Origin: Bacteroidota bacterium
Lineage (GTDB): Bacteria; Bacteroidota; Bacteroidia; Flavobacteriales_F; PHOS-HE28
Direction: 5' to 3'
DNA: 41,788 bases
Assembly: GCA_018267065.1 (NCBI GenBank)
Contig: JAFDZG010000233.1
Span: forward strand, 1 to 41,788
The position numbers and the translations under genes were made by a program. Of this stretch, positions 8,905 to 18,390 are shown one piece after another. Below the pieces are notes generated by a model. It worked only from the letters and a program-made list of their open reading frames with translations, did not search any database and had not been told where the DNA came from. The number at the start of each line of letters is the position of its first letter. Positions within the stretch are counted from its first letter, which is position 1.

Positions 8905-10407
8905 ATGCGTCATTCCACGAAGCTGTTCATCCTGTGCGTATCCATGGCCGGGCTATACACCTTCCTTTTCCATGGAGTGGGAATCGGCATCAACCTGTTG
9001 CTCTTTGAGGCGGCCGTGGTGGCAACTTGGTTAAGCCTGCGCCGCGTACCTGCTTCCCGCTTGTCCATCCTTTCCGTTGGTGGCATGTTGTTGACGGCGG
9101 CAATGGTGGCCTTGCACGGTTCCACCATGACCATCGTGGCCAACCTGATCTCCGTCGGGTTCACAGTGGGGGTCTTGCTGGCTCCTGGCATGAACGCACT
9201 GCATCGGGCGGCCGTAGCCAGTCTGGTGCACTTGTGGGCAGTACCCATGGCCTTGGTCCGTTCCAGCCCGTTCCTGAGGGGAAGAACTACAGGCGGCGGT
9301 TCATGGGCCACCGGGCTGCTCAAGGCCTCCGTTGTGCCCTTGTTCCTGCTCGCATTTGCCGGGATGTACCGCATGTCCAATCCCTACTTCGACGGATTCA
9401 TGGACCATGTGCTGGCGATATTCAACCGTCTTGACACCGCACTGATCGGCAGCTTCCTCGTCGGCCTGTTGGCCAGCGGTTACCTGCTCCTGTCCACGCG
9501 CAGTGCGGCACTTTCCCGTTGGACAGCACCACGCAGCGATCTGCTCCAGGCCTGGCCGGAAGTTGCGGACGGGCAATTCATCCGCAGCGAGATCCGCATG
9601 GCCACGGTGCTCTTGGCAGGATTGAACCTGTTGCTGCTAGCCGCCAACGTGCTGGACATCCGGTACGTATGGCTGGACTTCAAGTTCAACGGGCAATACC
9701 TTAAGCAATTCGTCCACGAAGGCACGTACATGCTGTTGCTGTCAATCGTGCTCGGTGCGGCCATCGTGCTCTACTTCTTCCGCGGAGACCTGAATTTTCA
9801 CAAGGGGAACCGGATGCTCAAGTTGCTTTGTTATGCTTGGCTGGGCCAGAACATGGTGTTGGCACTTTCAGTGGGCATGCGCAACTACTGGTACATCCAT
9901 TACTACGCGTTGGCCTACAAACGCATCGGCGTGGTGTTCTTCCTGCTGGCATTGCTCATCAGCTTGGTACTGGTGCTTGTGAAAGTGAAGCGGGGCCGCT
10001 CAGTCCACTTCCTGATGCGAACAAGTACTGCCGCCGCGTACTGCATGGTCCTGTTGATGTCCCTTTTCAACTGGGACGGCCTCATCGCCAAATACAACAT
10101 GGCCCAGGCAGGCCGGGCGTTTGTTCACTTGGATTTCCTTGCCACACTTTCGGACAAGGCATTGCCCTACCTGGTGCAACCCCATGGAAAGTTGGAGTTG
10201 ATCGCGACGGGCAACGCGCGGCTGATCAGCGGTGCCGAGGGCTATAGTTGGACCAAGTACATGACACCCGAAGAATTTGGGGCGATCATTGAAAACCGCT
10301 CAGACCGTTTCCTGCATGCATGGCCCCGGCGGTCCTGGAAGGAATGGAACTGGGCTGAGGCCCGGGCTTTCCAGCGGTTGGGCTTCATGGGCGGAAAGGG
10401 CCAATAA
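8905..10407 (+). CDS. DUF4173-type polytopic membrane protein
   Basis: 500 residues from the ATG at 8905, where a hydrophobic helix begins at once (KLFILCVSMAGLYTFLF). Starts further upstream would read through the convergent small gene. About ten to twelve membrane helices are visible across residues 5-400. The C-terminal motif NWDGLIAKYNM, followed by HLDFLATLSDKALPYL, is characteristic of the DUF4173/DUF4153 family, whose members are inner-membrane proteins of unknown function. The soluble end (about 400-500) contains YSWTKYMTPEEF and several aromatic residues. It stands alone, with the next gene 94 bases away inside an inverted-repeat unit, so context gives no hint of function. Confidence 0.8.
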   Translation: MRHSTKLFILCVSMAGLYTFLFHGVGIGINLLLFEAAVVATWLSLRRVPASRLSILSVGGMLLTAAMVALHGSTMTIVANLISVGFTVGVLLAPGMNALHRAAVASLVHLWAVPMALVRSSPFLRGRTTGGGSWATGLLKASVVPLFLLAFAGMYRMSNPYFDGFMDHVLAIFNRLDTALIGSFLVGLLASGYLLLSTRSAALSRWTAPRSDLLQAWPEVADGQFIRSEIRMATVLLAGLNLLLLAANVLDIRYVWLDFKFNGQYLKQFVHEGTYMLLLSIVLGAAIVLYFFRGDLNFHKGNRMLKLLCYAWLGQNMVLALSVGMRNYWYIHYYALAYKRIGVVFFLLALLISLVLVLVKVKRGRSVHFLMRTSTAAAYCMVLLMSLFNWDGLIAKYNMAQAGRAFVHLDFLATLSDKALPYLVQPHGKLELIATGNARLISGAEGYSWTKYMTPEEFGAIIENRSDRFLHAWPRRSWKEWNWAEARAFQRLGFMGGKGQ

Positions 10408-10465
10408 CCAAAAGCTTGGCGGGCATACAGGTCCATTACCCGGGATTGGGCGACTTGCTATATAT

Positions 10466-10494
10466 CTTTGGGAATTCTAAAGTTATACTTTAGA
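10466..10494 (+). repeat. Left terminal inverted repeat / hairpin of the ATPase unit
   Basis: Bases 10466-10483 (CTTTGGGAATTCTAAAGT) are the exact inverse complement of 11711-11728. The inner part is itself palindromic: TCTAAAGT (10476-10483), spacer TAT, ACTTTAGA (10487-10494). It ends 7 bases before the ATPase start codon, so it may also act as operator or leader hairpin. Confidence 0.85.
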
Positions 10495-10501
10495 TTCCTC
10501 A

Positions 10502-11680
10502 ATGCGCTACACTCCACGCGACATTAGCCCGATCCTCTTGAAGGCGGCACGCTCCTTCCCCGCCGTGGTGCTTACCGGGCCGCGCCGCGCCGGCAAGACC
10601 ATGTTGCTGCGCAAGCTGTTCCCCAAGGCATCCTACACCTTGATGGAAGACCCGGACGTGATCGCCCGTGTGCGGGCGGACCCCCACGGCTTTCTGGACG
10701 GGTTGAAGCTCCCGGCAGTGCTGGATGAAGTGCAGAACGTGCCCGAGATCTTCTCCTACGTGCGCTCGCGGATCGACAAGAACCCGCGCCGCACGGGGCA
10801 GTGGTTCCTCTCCGGCTCGCAGGATGCCCCGCTGATGCAAGGGGTCACCGAAAGCATGGCGGGCCGTGCGGCCATGCTGCAATTGTACCCGCTGTCCATC
10901 ACCGAATCGCCCAAGGTGGACCTCTTCCTGGGCGGCTATCCCGAAGCGGTGGCGCGGCCATCGGGTGCTTCCCTGTGGTTCTCCTCCTACGTGCAAACCT
11001 ACCTGGAGCGCGACGTACGGGCGGTGACCAACGTGCGGGACCTGGCCTCCTACCGCCGCTTCATGGCCATGCTGGCCACGCGGCACGGGCAGCTGCTCAA
11101 CCGCACCGACCTTGCCGCGCCGTTGGGGGTAAGCGTACCCACGATCAACCAGTGGCTCAATGTGCTGGAGACCACCCAGCAGATCCTGCTGGTGCCGCCC
11201 TTCCACGGCCATTTGGGCAAACGCCTGGTGAAGTCCCCGAAGGTGTACTTCATGGACAGCGGGCTGGCCTGCCACCTGCTGGGGATCGCTTCGCGCGCGG
11301 AGCTCGCGCGGTCACCGTTCCTGGGTGCGCTCTTCGAGGGCTTCGTCGCCTCGGAAGTGGTAAAGCGCCAGGTGAACAAGGGCATGCGCCGCGAGCTGTA
11401 CCACTACCGGGATGAACACGGGCTGGAGGTGGACTTCATCGTTCCCGGCAAGGGCGGCGGCCTCCTGCTGTTGGAATGCAAGGCCACCCGCACGCCTGTC
11501 CCTTCCATGGCATCGCCCTTGATGCGCGTTCGCGATGTACTCTCTGAAAAAAAGCACGAAATCAAGCGACCGACGGACCTTGCGATCGTGTACCGGCCTG
11601 CAGCTCCAAAACCTTCTGTAAGCCTTGGTAAATCAGTAAAAGCTATGGACCTGGCCACGTGGTTGAACAAAGCCAAGTAG
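10502..11680 (+). CDS. AAA_14/DUF4143 ATPase with PD-(D/E)XK-like C-terminus
   Basis: 392 residues; the ATG at 10502 directly follows the left repeat. The AAA_14 domain has a P-loop GPRRAGKT (26-33), Walker B VLDEVQ (73-78) and sensor FLSGSQ near residue 100. A winged-helix-like segment follows (about 190-235, LAAPLGVSVPTINQWLNVLE), then DUF4143 with K-V-Y-F-M-D-S-G-L-A near 245. The end carries E309-x-D311 and E325-C-K327, the spacing of a PD-(D/E)XK nuclease-like core. Members of this family (COG1373) occur in many copies in anaerobes, Bacteroidota and archaea; their role is unsettled, with suggestions including toxin-antitoxin-like or nucleic-acid functions. The gene stands alone and is bounded by inverted repeats. 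Length is normal for the family, and no frameshift is seen. Confidence 0.9.
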   Translation: MRYTPRDISPILLKAARSFPAVVLTGPRRAGKTMLLRKLFPKASYTLMEDPDVIARVRADPHGFLDGLKLPAVLDEVQNVPEIFSYVRSRIDKNPRRTGQWFLSGSQDAPLMQGVTESMAGRAAMLQLYPLSITESPKVDLFLGGYPEAVARPSGASLWFSSYVQTYLERDVRAVTNVRDLASYRRFMAMLATRHGQLLNRTDLAAPLGVSVPTINQWLNVLETTQQILLVPPFHGHLGKRLVKSPKVYFMDSGLACHLLGIASRAELARSPFLGALFEGFVASEVVKRQVNKGMRRELYHYRDEHGLEVDFIVPGKGGGLLLLECKATRTPVPSMASPLMRVRDVLSEKKHEIKRPTDLAIVYRPAAPKPSVSLGKSVKAMDLATWLNKAK

Positions 11681-11701
11681 TCATGTTGGTTTCGGGGATT
11701 T

Positions 11702-11728
11702 TAAAGTTGCACTTTAGAATTCCCAAAG
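11702..11728 (+). repeat. Right terminal inverted repeat / hairpin of the ATPase unit
   Basis: Bases 11711-11728 (ACTTTAGAATTCCCAAAG) are the exact inverse complement of 10466-10483. With TAAAGT at 11702-11707 and spacer TGC they form the same hairpin architecture as the left end. It lies between the convergent ATPase and ettA genes and could double as a terminator. Confidence 0.85.
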
Positions 11729-11761
11729 TTCAACATCCCAGTCCCGGGTTTTCGGCCCGCC

Positions 11762-13453
<1,692 letters not shown>

Positions 13454-13483
13454 GAGCAAACTTGTATTTCGTGGTTTCCCGGC

Positions 13484-13504
13484 ATCCGCCCCAGGCGGAT
13501 TTTT
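13484..13504. promoter_or_regulatory. Hairpin in the ettA leader
   Basis: ATCCGCC-CCA-GGCGGAT is a perfect 7-bp stem. On the plus strand it is followed by five T (13500-13504), like an intrinsic terminator against antisense transcription. On the minus strand it would lie at the 5' end of the ettA leader, just after the candidate -7 element. Confidence 0.5.
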
Positions 13505-13511
13505 CGGGCTG

Positions 13512-13519
13512 CAAAGGTC
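13512..13519 (-). promoter_or_regulatory. Candidate -7 element of ettA
   Basis: The minus strand reads GACCTTTG, identical to the element before the J/KTSC gene and one base from TAnnTTTG. It lies 58 bases before the ettA ATG. Confidence 0.45.
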
Positions 13520-13583
13520 CGTGATCTTTTTGGAATGCCGAATCACGGGTCTCGGGCAACGGGCTGGATCAGGCCGAACACCT

Positions 13584-15101
13584 TCAGCGGTTGCTGAACA
13601 TTTCCAGCCGCTTCCAGCCGGCCACTTGGTGCAATTTCACCGTATCCGATCCAGCAATCCCCGAATCCGCCATCACGCCTTCGGAAGTTTGGCCTTGCCC
13701 CGGCCCAACAACCACGTAAATGGATCCACTTCCACGGGGTCCATTCCCCAGCAGATCGGCATTGCCCCCTTGGCTTCGCAGCTCAAATTCCACCGGTGCA
13801 TCCCAAGGCATGGCCGTACAAACCCGGTCACCCGCACGGACATTGTGAATGATCCAATCGGCCGCTGGTGCTGCTTCCGGGTAGCGTTCCACCGTGTCCC
13901 CTTCCCCCTTTAGGCCGAACCATCCAAAGGTGAGCAGCACAAAAACACTGGCCACCAATGTGCGGTTGGCCTTGCTGAACCCCGGAACCACCTTGTCCCG
14001 GACCAGCTTCATCAGGTAAAACAAACCGATCGCCAAGCCCAAGTTCAGCACGAACAGCGAGTAGACCCACACCGCCGGGGGGGCAACCACACGCTTCAAC
14101 AATACAAGCGGGACGGCCGTAAACAGAAAGGCGAACACCAGCAGCCTGTATTTGAGACTGGTATATGCCGCATAGATCACGGCCACGGCTGCGGCAAACG
14201 CAAGGAAGGTGGATGCACTGTCGGTGAAATAGGCCCAGATGTCAAACACCCGGTCCTGGTGGGTGTTCATGAAATTGGCCCATGTGTTCTCCACGTCGGA
14301 GGGTGGATTGAGAAGTTGGTCCAAGCTGTGGCGGATGATCACCGGCAGGTAGAGCAAAAAGCAGAGCGCCAGTGCCATTGCAAAAGATGCCGCCAACTTC
14401 ATCAACCGCTGGCGCGCCGTGCTCTTGTACCGCATCGCCACCATCAGGGCGGCCCAGGCAAAACACATCAATGCGGGATAGATCATGTCCGGTGTGGCCA
14501 GCATGCCCAAGGAGCAGGCCAGGGCCAGCAGCACGGCGCTCCATGAATTGTTCGTTTTGACGAAATGCCTTGCGGCCAGTAGTCCGCACACAAGGAACAG
14601 CCATGCAAGGCTGTATCCGCGCGCCAATGCCGAATACTCCACGAAGGGCCCTCCCACCGCTACCAAGCACAGCACGATCACCGCGATGTGGCGGTTGAAC
14701 ACAGCCCTGGAAAAGGAGTAGAACAAGGGCAATACCAGCATGCCGGCCAGGAACGCAGGCAGCCGCAATGCCCAGGCATGCACTCCGAAAACAAGCGTGC
14801 ATGCGCGCGCCAGTGCAGTATAGAGGATATGGTTGCCGGTGAACCCAAGATCGCTGAAAACAAACCCGAAGGACCGGTTTGCGAAGTGCACGCACGTAAG
14901 TGCCTCGTCGTAGGTCACGGGATCGTTCATCCGCAAGATCCGAAGCACCGCTCCCACCGCGACCACGGCGATGACAAATCGCTTGTGGTCCACGCTTGTG
15001 CCTTGGCGGAACCTGCGGAGCGAGGAGGACAGGTCGCTGCGCAATCCGGCCCAACCGGGCTTTGGGGACTTCCTGTGGCGGTGCCGGGAACCTTCGGGCA
15101 T
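13584..15101 (-). CDS. GT39-like polytopic membrane glycosyltransferase
   Basis: 505 residues from the ATG at 15101. The longer frame to 15230 would overlap murQ and the promoter element. After a basic N-terminus, the first helix (FVIAVVAVGAVLRIL) is followed by the PMT/ArnT-type motif NDPVTYDEALT, with the Asp-Glu pair expected to bind metal/substrate in the first periplasmic loop. GFTGNHILYTAL comes next. About ten to twelve membrane helices follow to about residue 400, with a C-terminal periplasmic part of about 100 residues. The family transfers sugars from polyprenyl-phosphate donors to lipid or protein acceptors on the outer face of the inner membrane. The acceptor is unknown. It is divergent from murQ. 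Confidence 0.8.
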   Translation of the reverse strand: MPEGSRHRHRKSPKPGWAGLRSDLSSSLRRFRQGTSVDHKRFVIAVVAVGAVLRILRMNDPVTYDEALTCVHFANRSFGFVFSDLGFTGNHILYTALARACTLVFGVHAWALRLPAFLAGMLVLPLFYSFSRAVFNRHIAVIVLCLVAVGGPFVEYSALARGYSLAWLFLVCGLLAARHFVKTNNSWSAVLLALACSLGMLATPDMIYPALMCFAWAALMVAMRYKSTARQRLMKLAASFAMALALCFLLYLPVIIRHSLDQLLNPPSDVENTWANFMNTHQDRVFDIWAYFTDSASTFLAFAAAVAVIYAAYTSLKYRLLVFAFLFTAVPLVLLKRVVAPPAVWVYSLFVLNLGLAIGLFYLMKLVRDKVVPGFSKANRTLVASVFVLLTFGWFGLKGEGDTVERYPEAAPAADWIIHNVRAGDRVCTAMPWDAPVEFELRSQGGNADLLGNGPRGSGSIYVVVGPGQGQTSEGVMADSGIAGSDTVKLHQVAGWKRLEMFSNR

Positions 15102-15148
15102 TGTGGCGGGCAGCCCATCCGGGCAGAACCACCGGCTGGGAGCACCGC

Positions 15149-15156
15149 CAAAAGTA
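15149..15156 (-). promoter_or_regulatory. Candidate -7 element of the GT39-like gene
   Basis: The minus strand reads TACTTTTG, a full match to TAnnTTTG. It lies 47 bases before the ATG at 15101 and supports that start over 15230. Confidence 0.55.
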
Positions 15157-15216
15157 GCGGAGCGTTGCCAACGTACGGGCCGCGCTTCGCAACTTCGCGG
15201 CATTCCGCCCCACGGC

Positions 15217-16032
15217 ATGGCACGCATCACAGAATCCCCCTCGCATTACGATCATCTGGAACAAATGGGCACCGGCGAACTGTTGCGGGGCATCAATGCG
15301 GAAGACCGCACCGTTCCCGAAGCAGTGGCCCTGGCAATTCCGCAGATCGGGCAATTGGCGGATGCCGTTGCCTTGCGCCTTAAGGCCGGCGGACGCCTAT
15401 TTTACATTGGTGCGGGCACCAGCGGCAGGCTGGGCATCGTGGACGCCAGCGAATGCCCGCCCACTTTTGGCGTGCCCCATGGCATGGTGGTAGGCTTGAT
15501 AGCCGGTGGGGACGGCGCCATCCGGAAGGCCGTGGAATTCGCCGAAGACAACCCTGACCAGGGCTGGAAGGACTTGCAGGAACATGCCATCGGCAAGGAG
15601 GATGCCTTGGTGGGCATCGCCGCAAGCGGAAGCACCCCTTACGTGGTGGGGGCGTTGCAAAAAGCCCGGCAAGAAGGAATCCTCACCGGTTGCGTCACCT
15701 GCAATCCGGACAGTCCGGTCACAAAAGCCTGTGAGCACCCCATTGTGGCGGTGGTGGGCCCCGAGTTCGTTACGGGAAGCACCCGAATGAAGAGCGGCAC
15801 GGCGCAGAAGCTTATCCTGAACATGATCAGCACGGTGGTGATGATCAAGCTGGGGCGGGTGAAGGGCAACCGCATGGTGGACATGCAACTGAGCAACAAC
15901 AAGCTGGTGGACCGCGGCACGCGCATGGTGATGGACGGCCTGGGCATTGATTACGCCGCCGCAAATGCACTGCTCAAGCAGCATGGATCCGTGCGAAACG
16001 CCATTGCGCACGGACGCGGCAGGGAATTCTGA
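15217..16032 (+). CDS. murQ: N-acetylmuramic acid 6-phosphate etherase
   Basis: 271 residues from the ATG at 15217 (MARITESPSHYDHLEQM). MurQ cleaves the lactyl ether of MurNAc-6-phosphate, giving GlcNAc-6-phosphate and D-lactate, in cytosolic peptidoglycan recycling. Visible signatures: TESPSHYDHLEQMGTGELL at the N-terminus, the SIS-domain sugar-phosphate loop with YIGAGTSGRLGIVDASECPP around residues 65-85, GIAASGSTPYV near 130, and GSTRMKSGTAQKLILNMIS near 190. The length fits Bacteroidota enzymes (about 270), slightly shorter than E. coli (298) because the C-terminal UBA-like helix is cut short. The gene lies 9 bases before the next one, probably in one transcript. No PTS or MurK gene is visible nearby, so the source of MurNAc-6-phosphate is not shown. 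Confidence 0.95.
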   Translation: MARITESPSHYDHLEQMGTGELLRGINAEDRTVPEAVALAIPQIGQLADAVALRLKAGGRLFYIGAGTSGRLGIVDASECPPTFGVPHGMVVGLIAGGDGAIRKAVEFAEDNPDQGWKDLQEHAIGKEDALVGIAASGSTPYVVGALQKARQEGILTGCVTCNPDSPVTKACEHPIVAVVGPEFVTGSTRMKSGTAQKLILNMISTVVMIKLGRVKGNRMVDMQLSNNKLVDRGTRMVMDGLGIDYAAANALLKQHGSVRNAIAHGRGREF

Positions 16033-16041
16033 CAGTACGCC

Positions 16042-16614
16042 ATGCACGCCATCGAGCCCTTTTTCAATTGGCGCCACCTTTACATGGCGGAGGATGACGA
16101 GCGATCCCCGTTTCATGGCACGGAGCACAGCGAATTCGAATTCAGCCATGCGGTGTATGACCACGCCATCCATCCGCAGTGGGATGCGTTCGGGAGCAGC
16201 ACGCTTTACATGAAAGTGCTTTTTGCGGACTATGACGAAGGCTTTGCGGTCATTGAGTTGATCGGGGAATGGAACGACTTACTGCACAACGACATCATGT
16301 ACTTGAAGCGGGATGTGGCGGAACCGATGATGGCGGAAGGCATTTTCAAGTTCATCCTTATCGGGGAGAACGTCCTGAACTTCCATGCCGGGGAGGAGGA
16401 TTACTATGCCGAGTGGTTCGATGAGGTGATGGACAAGGGCGGCTGGATCACGCTCCTCAATTTCCTGCAGCATGTGCGCGAGGACCTTCAAGCCGCAAAC
16501 TTGGACCAATACCTGCTGTTCGGGGGCAAATTGGACAAGATGCCATGGCGCACCCTGGATCCCGGTGAACTTTACTCCCGCATTAACGCCATGGTGGTGA
16601 AGCGACTGGGCTAA
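16042..16614 (+). CDS. Conserved hypothetical cytosolic protein linked to murQ
   Basis: 190 residues, starting 9 bases after murQ, so the two are probably co-transcribed. There is no signal peptide or membrane helix. The protein is acidic and aromatic-rich (HPQWDAFGSSTLYMKVLF, then GEWNDLLHNDIMYLKRDV). I recognise no enzyme motif. The order of strands and helices (FAVIELIGEW, IFKFILIGENVLNFH, WITLLNFLQHVREDL) suggests a compact alpha/beta fold. Its link with murQ suggests a role in wall recycling or its regulation, but this is inference from position alone. Its last 4 bases overlap the end of the convergent glycosyltransferase gene. Confidence 0.75.
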   Translation: MHAIEPFFNWRHLYMAEDDERSPFHGTEHSEFEFSHAVYDHAIHPQWDAFGSSTLYMKVLFADYDEGFAVIELIGEWNDLLHNDIMYLKRDVAEPMMAEGIFKFILIGENVLNFHAGEEDYYAEWFDEVMDKGGWITLLNFLQHVREDLQAANLDQYLLFGGKLDKMPWRTLDPGELYSRINAMVVKRLG

Positions 16615-17780
16615 TCAAGACTTGATCCACCCTGTATTTGGGCCAGGTCCTTCAGGTATTGGTCCACGTAGTTGTCCCAGGACATGTCCTTGGTGGCCGC
16701 GTGCGCGGCCAAGGCTTTCCTTGTCCAAGTGTTGTTGTCCGTGACCAGCGCCTCAATGGCATCCGCCAGTTCATCCGGCAAGTTGGAGGCAAGGGCAGTG
16801 CCCACGGTGTTGACATCCCCGAACGTGCGCTGGAACTCACGGTAGGGAAAGATCACCACCGGGGTGCAGAGGTAGAGCGCCTCGCAGGAAGCTGAGAACG
16901 CGGCCCATTTGGGGTTCGGGTTCACATAAACGCGCGACCTTTCCAGCACTTGCTTGTACAAGCGGGCCTGTTCAGGTTTGCCCTTGTCCAAATAACCGTG
17001 AAAGTGCATATTGGGCGGCGCGTCGTGCAGGTCCCCATGGTCCATGCCGATCACGTTCACGGTAAGCCAGTCCATGCCGCGGCTGTTCAGGATCCGAACC
17101 GCTTGCCCCAATCTCTCCAGGCCTTCCTTGTATTTTCGGTTTCCGATGAACACGATCTCCCGCGCATTCAGCTTCCGTTCCAGCAGCTCTTGAGGGTCCA
17201 CGTTCATGGTTGCCGAGTTCACCACGTTGCCATAATACTTCACTTTACTGCCGTGGTATTTTTCCAAGCTTTCCGCCACCTCCGGAAACAGGGCAATGAT
17301 CGCTGATGAAGCTTTCATCACCTTGCGCTCAGCAAGGATGGTAGTCATCTCCAAGCGGTCCGGTTCGCGTTCGTCAAAATAGGCGATGTGCTGGGCGAAC
17401 GTTTGATCGCAGAACAAGGTATAGGGCCGTGAAGGACCGGCGCCGAAGGAAAATGTCATGAAGACGCAATGGCCCGTTGGGAATCGGTGCAACGCCCTGC
17501 GGATCTTGGCATTGGTGACCCGCCTGTTGTATCCGGTGCGCAAGAACGTGTACCGTGTGTGCCTGCCGGTCAATTTGCAATAGGCTTTCCAAGTTACATC
17601 AAACGCCAATTGCAGAATGCGCGCAGGCCCGATATCCACATGCTCCACCCGGTAACCACGCCGCTCCAAGTTGGCCGTGAAGAAGTACGGCACATTGGAC
17701 CAGGTACTTGGTTTGCGCGAATCACCGATGGAAAAAACGATGAAGTCGCGGTTTGCCCGGGTTTCCTGGCGGGAACTCAT
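16611..17780 (-). CDS. GT-B fold glycosyltransferase
   Basis: 389 residues from the ATG at 17780; a start at 17825 would add 15 residues. There is no signal or membrane helix. The N-terminal half contains F-I-V-F-S-I-G-D and a TWSNVPYFFTANLERRGY stretch, as in glycosyltransferases that act on surface polysaccharides. The C-terminal half has the GT4-like order: E-I-V-F-I-G-N then KEGLERLGQAVRIL, VIGMDHGDL, FHGYLD, and SRVYVNPNPKWAAFSASCEALYLCTPVVIF, where E in S-C-E-A matches the usual nucleotide-sugar-contacting Glu. The reaction is probably transfer of a sugar from an NDP donor to a lipid or glycan at the inner membrane. Donor and acceptor are unknown. It converges with the murQ operon with a 4-base overlap. 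Confidence 0.75.
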   Translation of the reverse strand: MSSRQETRANRDFIVFSIGDSRKPSTWSNVPYFFTANLERRGYRVEHVDIGPARILQLAFDVTWKAYCKLTGRHTRYTFLRTGYNRRVTNAKIRRALHRFPTGHCVFMTFSFGAGPSRPYTLFCDQTFAQHIAYFDEREPDRLEMTTILAERKVMKASSAIIALFPEVAESLEKYHGSKVKYYGNVVNSATMNVDPQELLERKLNAREIVFIGNRKYKEGLERLGQAVRILNSRGMDWLTVNVIGMDHGDLHDAPPNMHFHGYLDKGKPEQARLYKQVLERSRVYVNPNPKWAAFSASCEALYLCTPVVIFPYREFQRTFGDVNTVGTALASNLPDELADAIEALVTDNNTWTRKALAAHAATKDMSWDNYVDQYLKDLAQIQGGSSLD

Positions 17781-17898
17781 TTCTTGTCCTGTATGGAACA
17801 GCAAATTGGCGGGCCCAAAGTTCATTTACTGATCCACTTCTTCCAAGGTTTGCTGGATTTGGGGGGAACATGTGGGCATTTTATGCGGCAAGTTCCGA

Positions 17899-18390
17899 TC
17901 AATGATCAATTTCGCGATGGAATGCAGAGGACCCGCCCTTTAACTGGTTTTCCTTTGCTGTGAGGATCAACCGCATGACAACGCGGTCTATGGGCAGTTG
18001 TACGTCCGTTTCCTTCGCTGCGGCCAGTGAAAGCCACCGGAACCTCTGGCCAGCGGAGGCCTCCTTGCCGGCAGCCGGTGATCCGTCCTTCAAGGATGAC
18101 GGATCATCCACGGTGAATGTGTAGTAGATGCTCACCACTTGATCGGCTTTGCGGTAGGCGCTTTCCTGAAAGAAGTCGGTGGTGTAGAAATGCACCAGGT
18201 GCCTTGCCTCCAGGCCCATTTCTTCCATGACCTCCCGCTTGAGGCATTGAAGCGTTCCCTCCCCGGGCACCATGCCGCCGCCCGGGAACTTGGTGATCCT
18301 TTCACCGGCAACAAGTTCATCCGATACGAGTACACAGCCTTCATGGAACAGCAGGCCATAAACCCGGATATTGAACCTCTTGGCATTCAT
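17899..18390 (-). CDS. Nudix hydrolase
   Basis: 163 residues. The Nudix box GX5EX7REUXEEXGU is complete: G-GMVPG-E, seven residues, then REVMEEMGL at about residues 38-61. It supplies the glutamates that bind Mg2+ for hydrolysis of a nucleoside diphosphate linked to X. The N-terminus NIRVYGLLFHEGCVLVSDE and the extended middle (VSIYYTFTVDD) resemble Bacteroidota ADP-ribose/NUDIX hydrolases with wide substrate range; the true substrate is not visible. Its ATG overlaps the stop of mnmD in the arrangement TAATG, so translation is probably coupled. An unrelated-looking tail of about 20 residues (SSAFHREIDH) ends the protein. Confidence 0.88.
   Translation of the reverse strand: MNAKRFNIRVYGLLFHEGCVLVSDELVAGERITKFPGGGMVPGEGTLQCLKREVMEEMGLEARHLVHFYTTDFFQESAYRKADQVVSIYYTFTVDDPSSLKDGSPAAGKEASAGQRFRWLSLAAAKETDVQLPIDRVVMRLILTAKENQLKGGSSAFHREIDH

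Larger units (their letters stand above)
10466..11728 (+). mobile_element. Candidate inverted-repeat-bounded ATPase unit (1263 bp)
   Basis: A single gene (10502-11680) is enclosed by perfect 18-bp inverted repeats, 36 bases before its start and 30 bases after its stop. Each repeat is one arm of a local hairpin with a 3-base spacer (TAAAGT-NNN-ACTTTA). I see no target-site duplication: the flanks are TATAT on the left and TTCAA on the right. There is no known transposase either. The unit may be a mobile or selfish gene cassette, or the repeats may be paired regulatory sites. The mobile reading is inference. Confidence 0.4.

Noticed and set aside
10461-11735. Target-site duplication around the ATPase unit
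   Set aside because: Flanks TATAT and TTCAA do not match in direct orientation, so insertion by a classical DDE transposase is not supported.
11735-11760. Intrinsic terminator between the ATPase unit and ettA (CGGG...CCCG)
   Set aside because: Only a 4-bp stem; the right inverted repeat is a better candidate for ending transcription.
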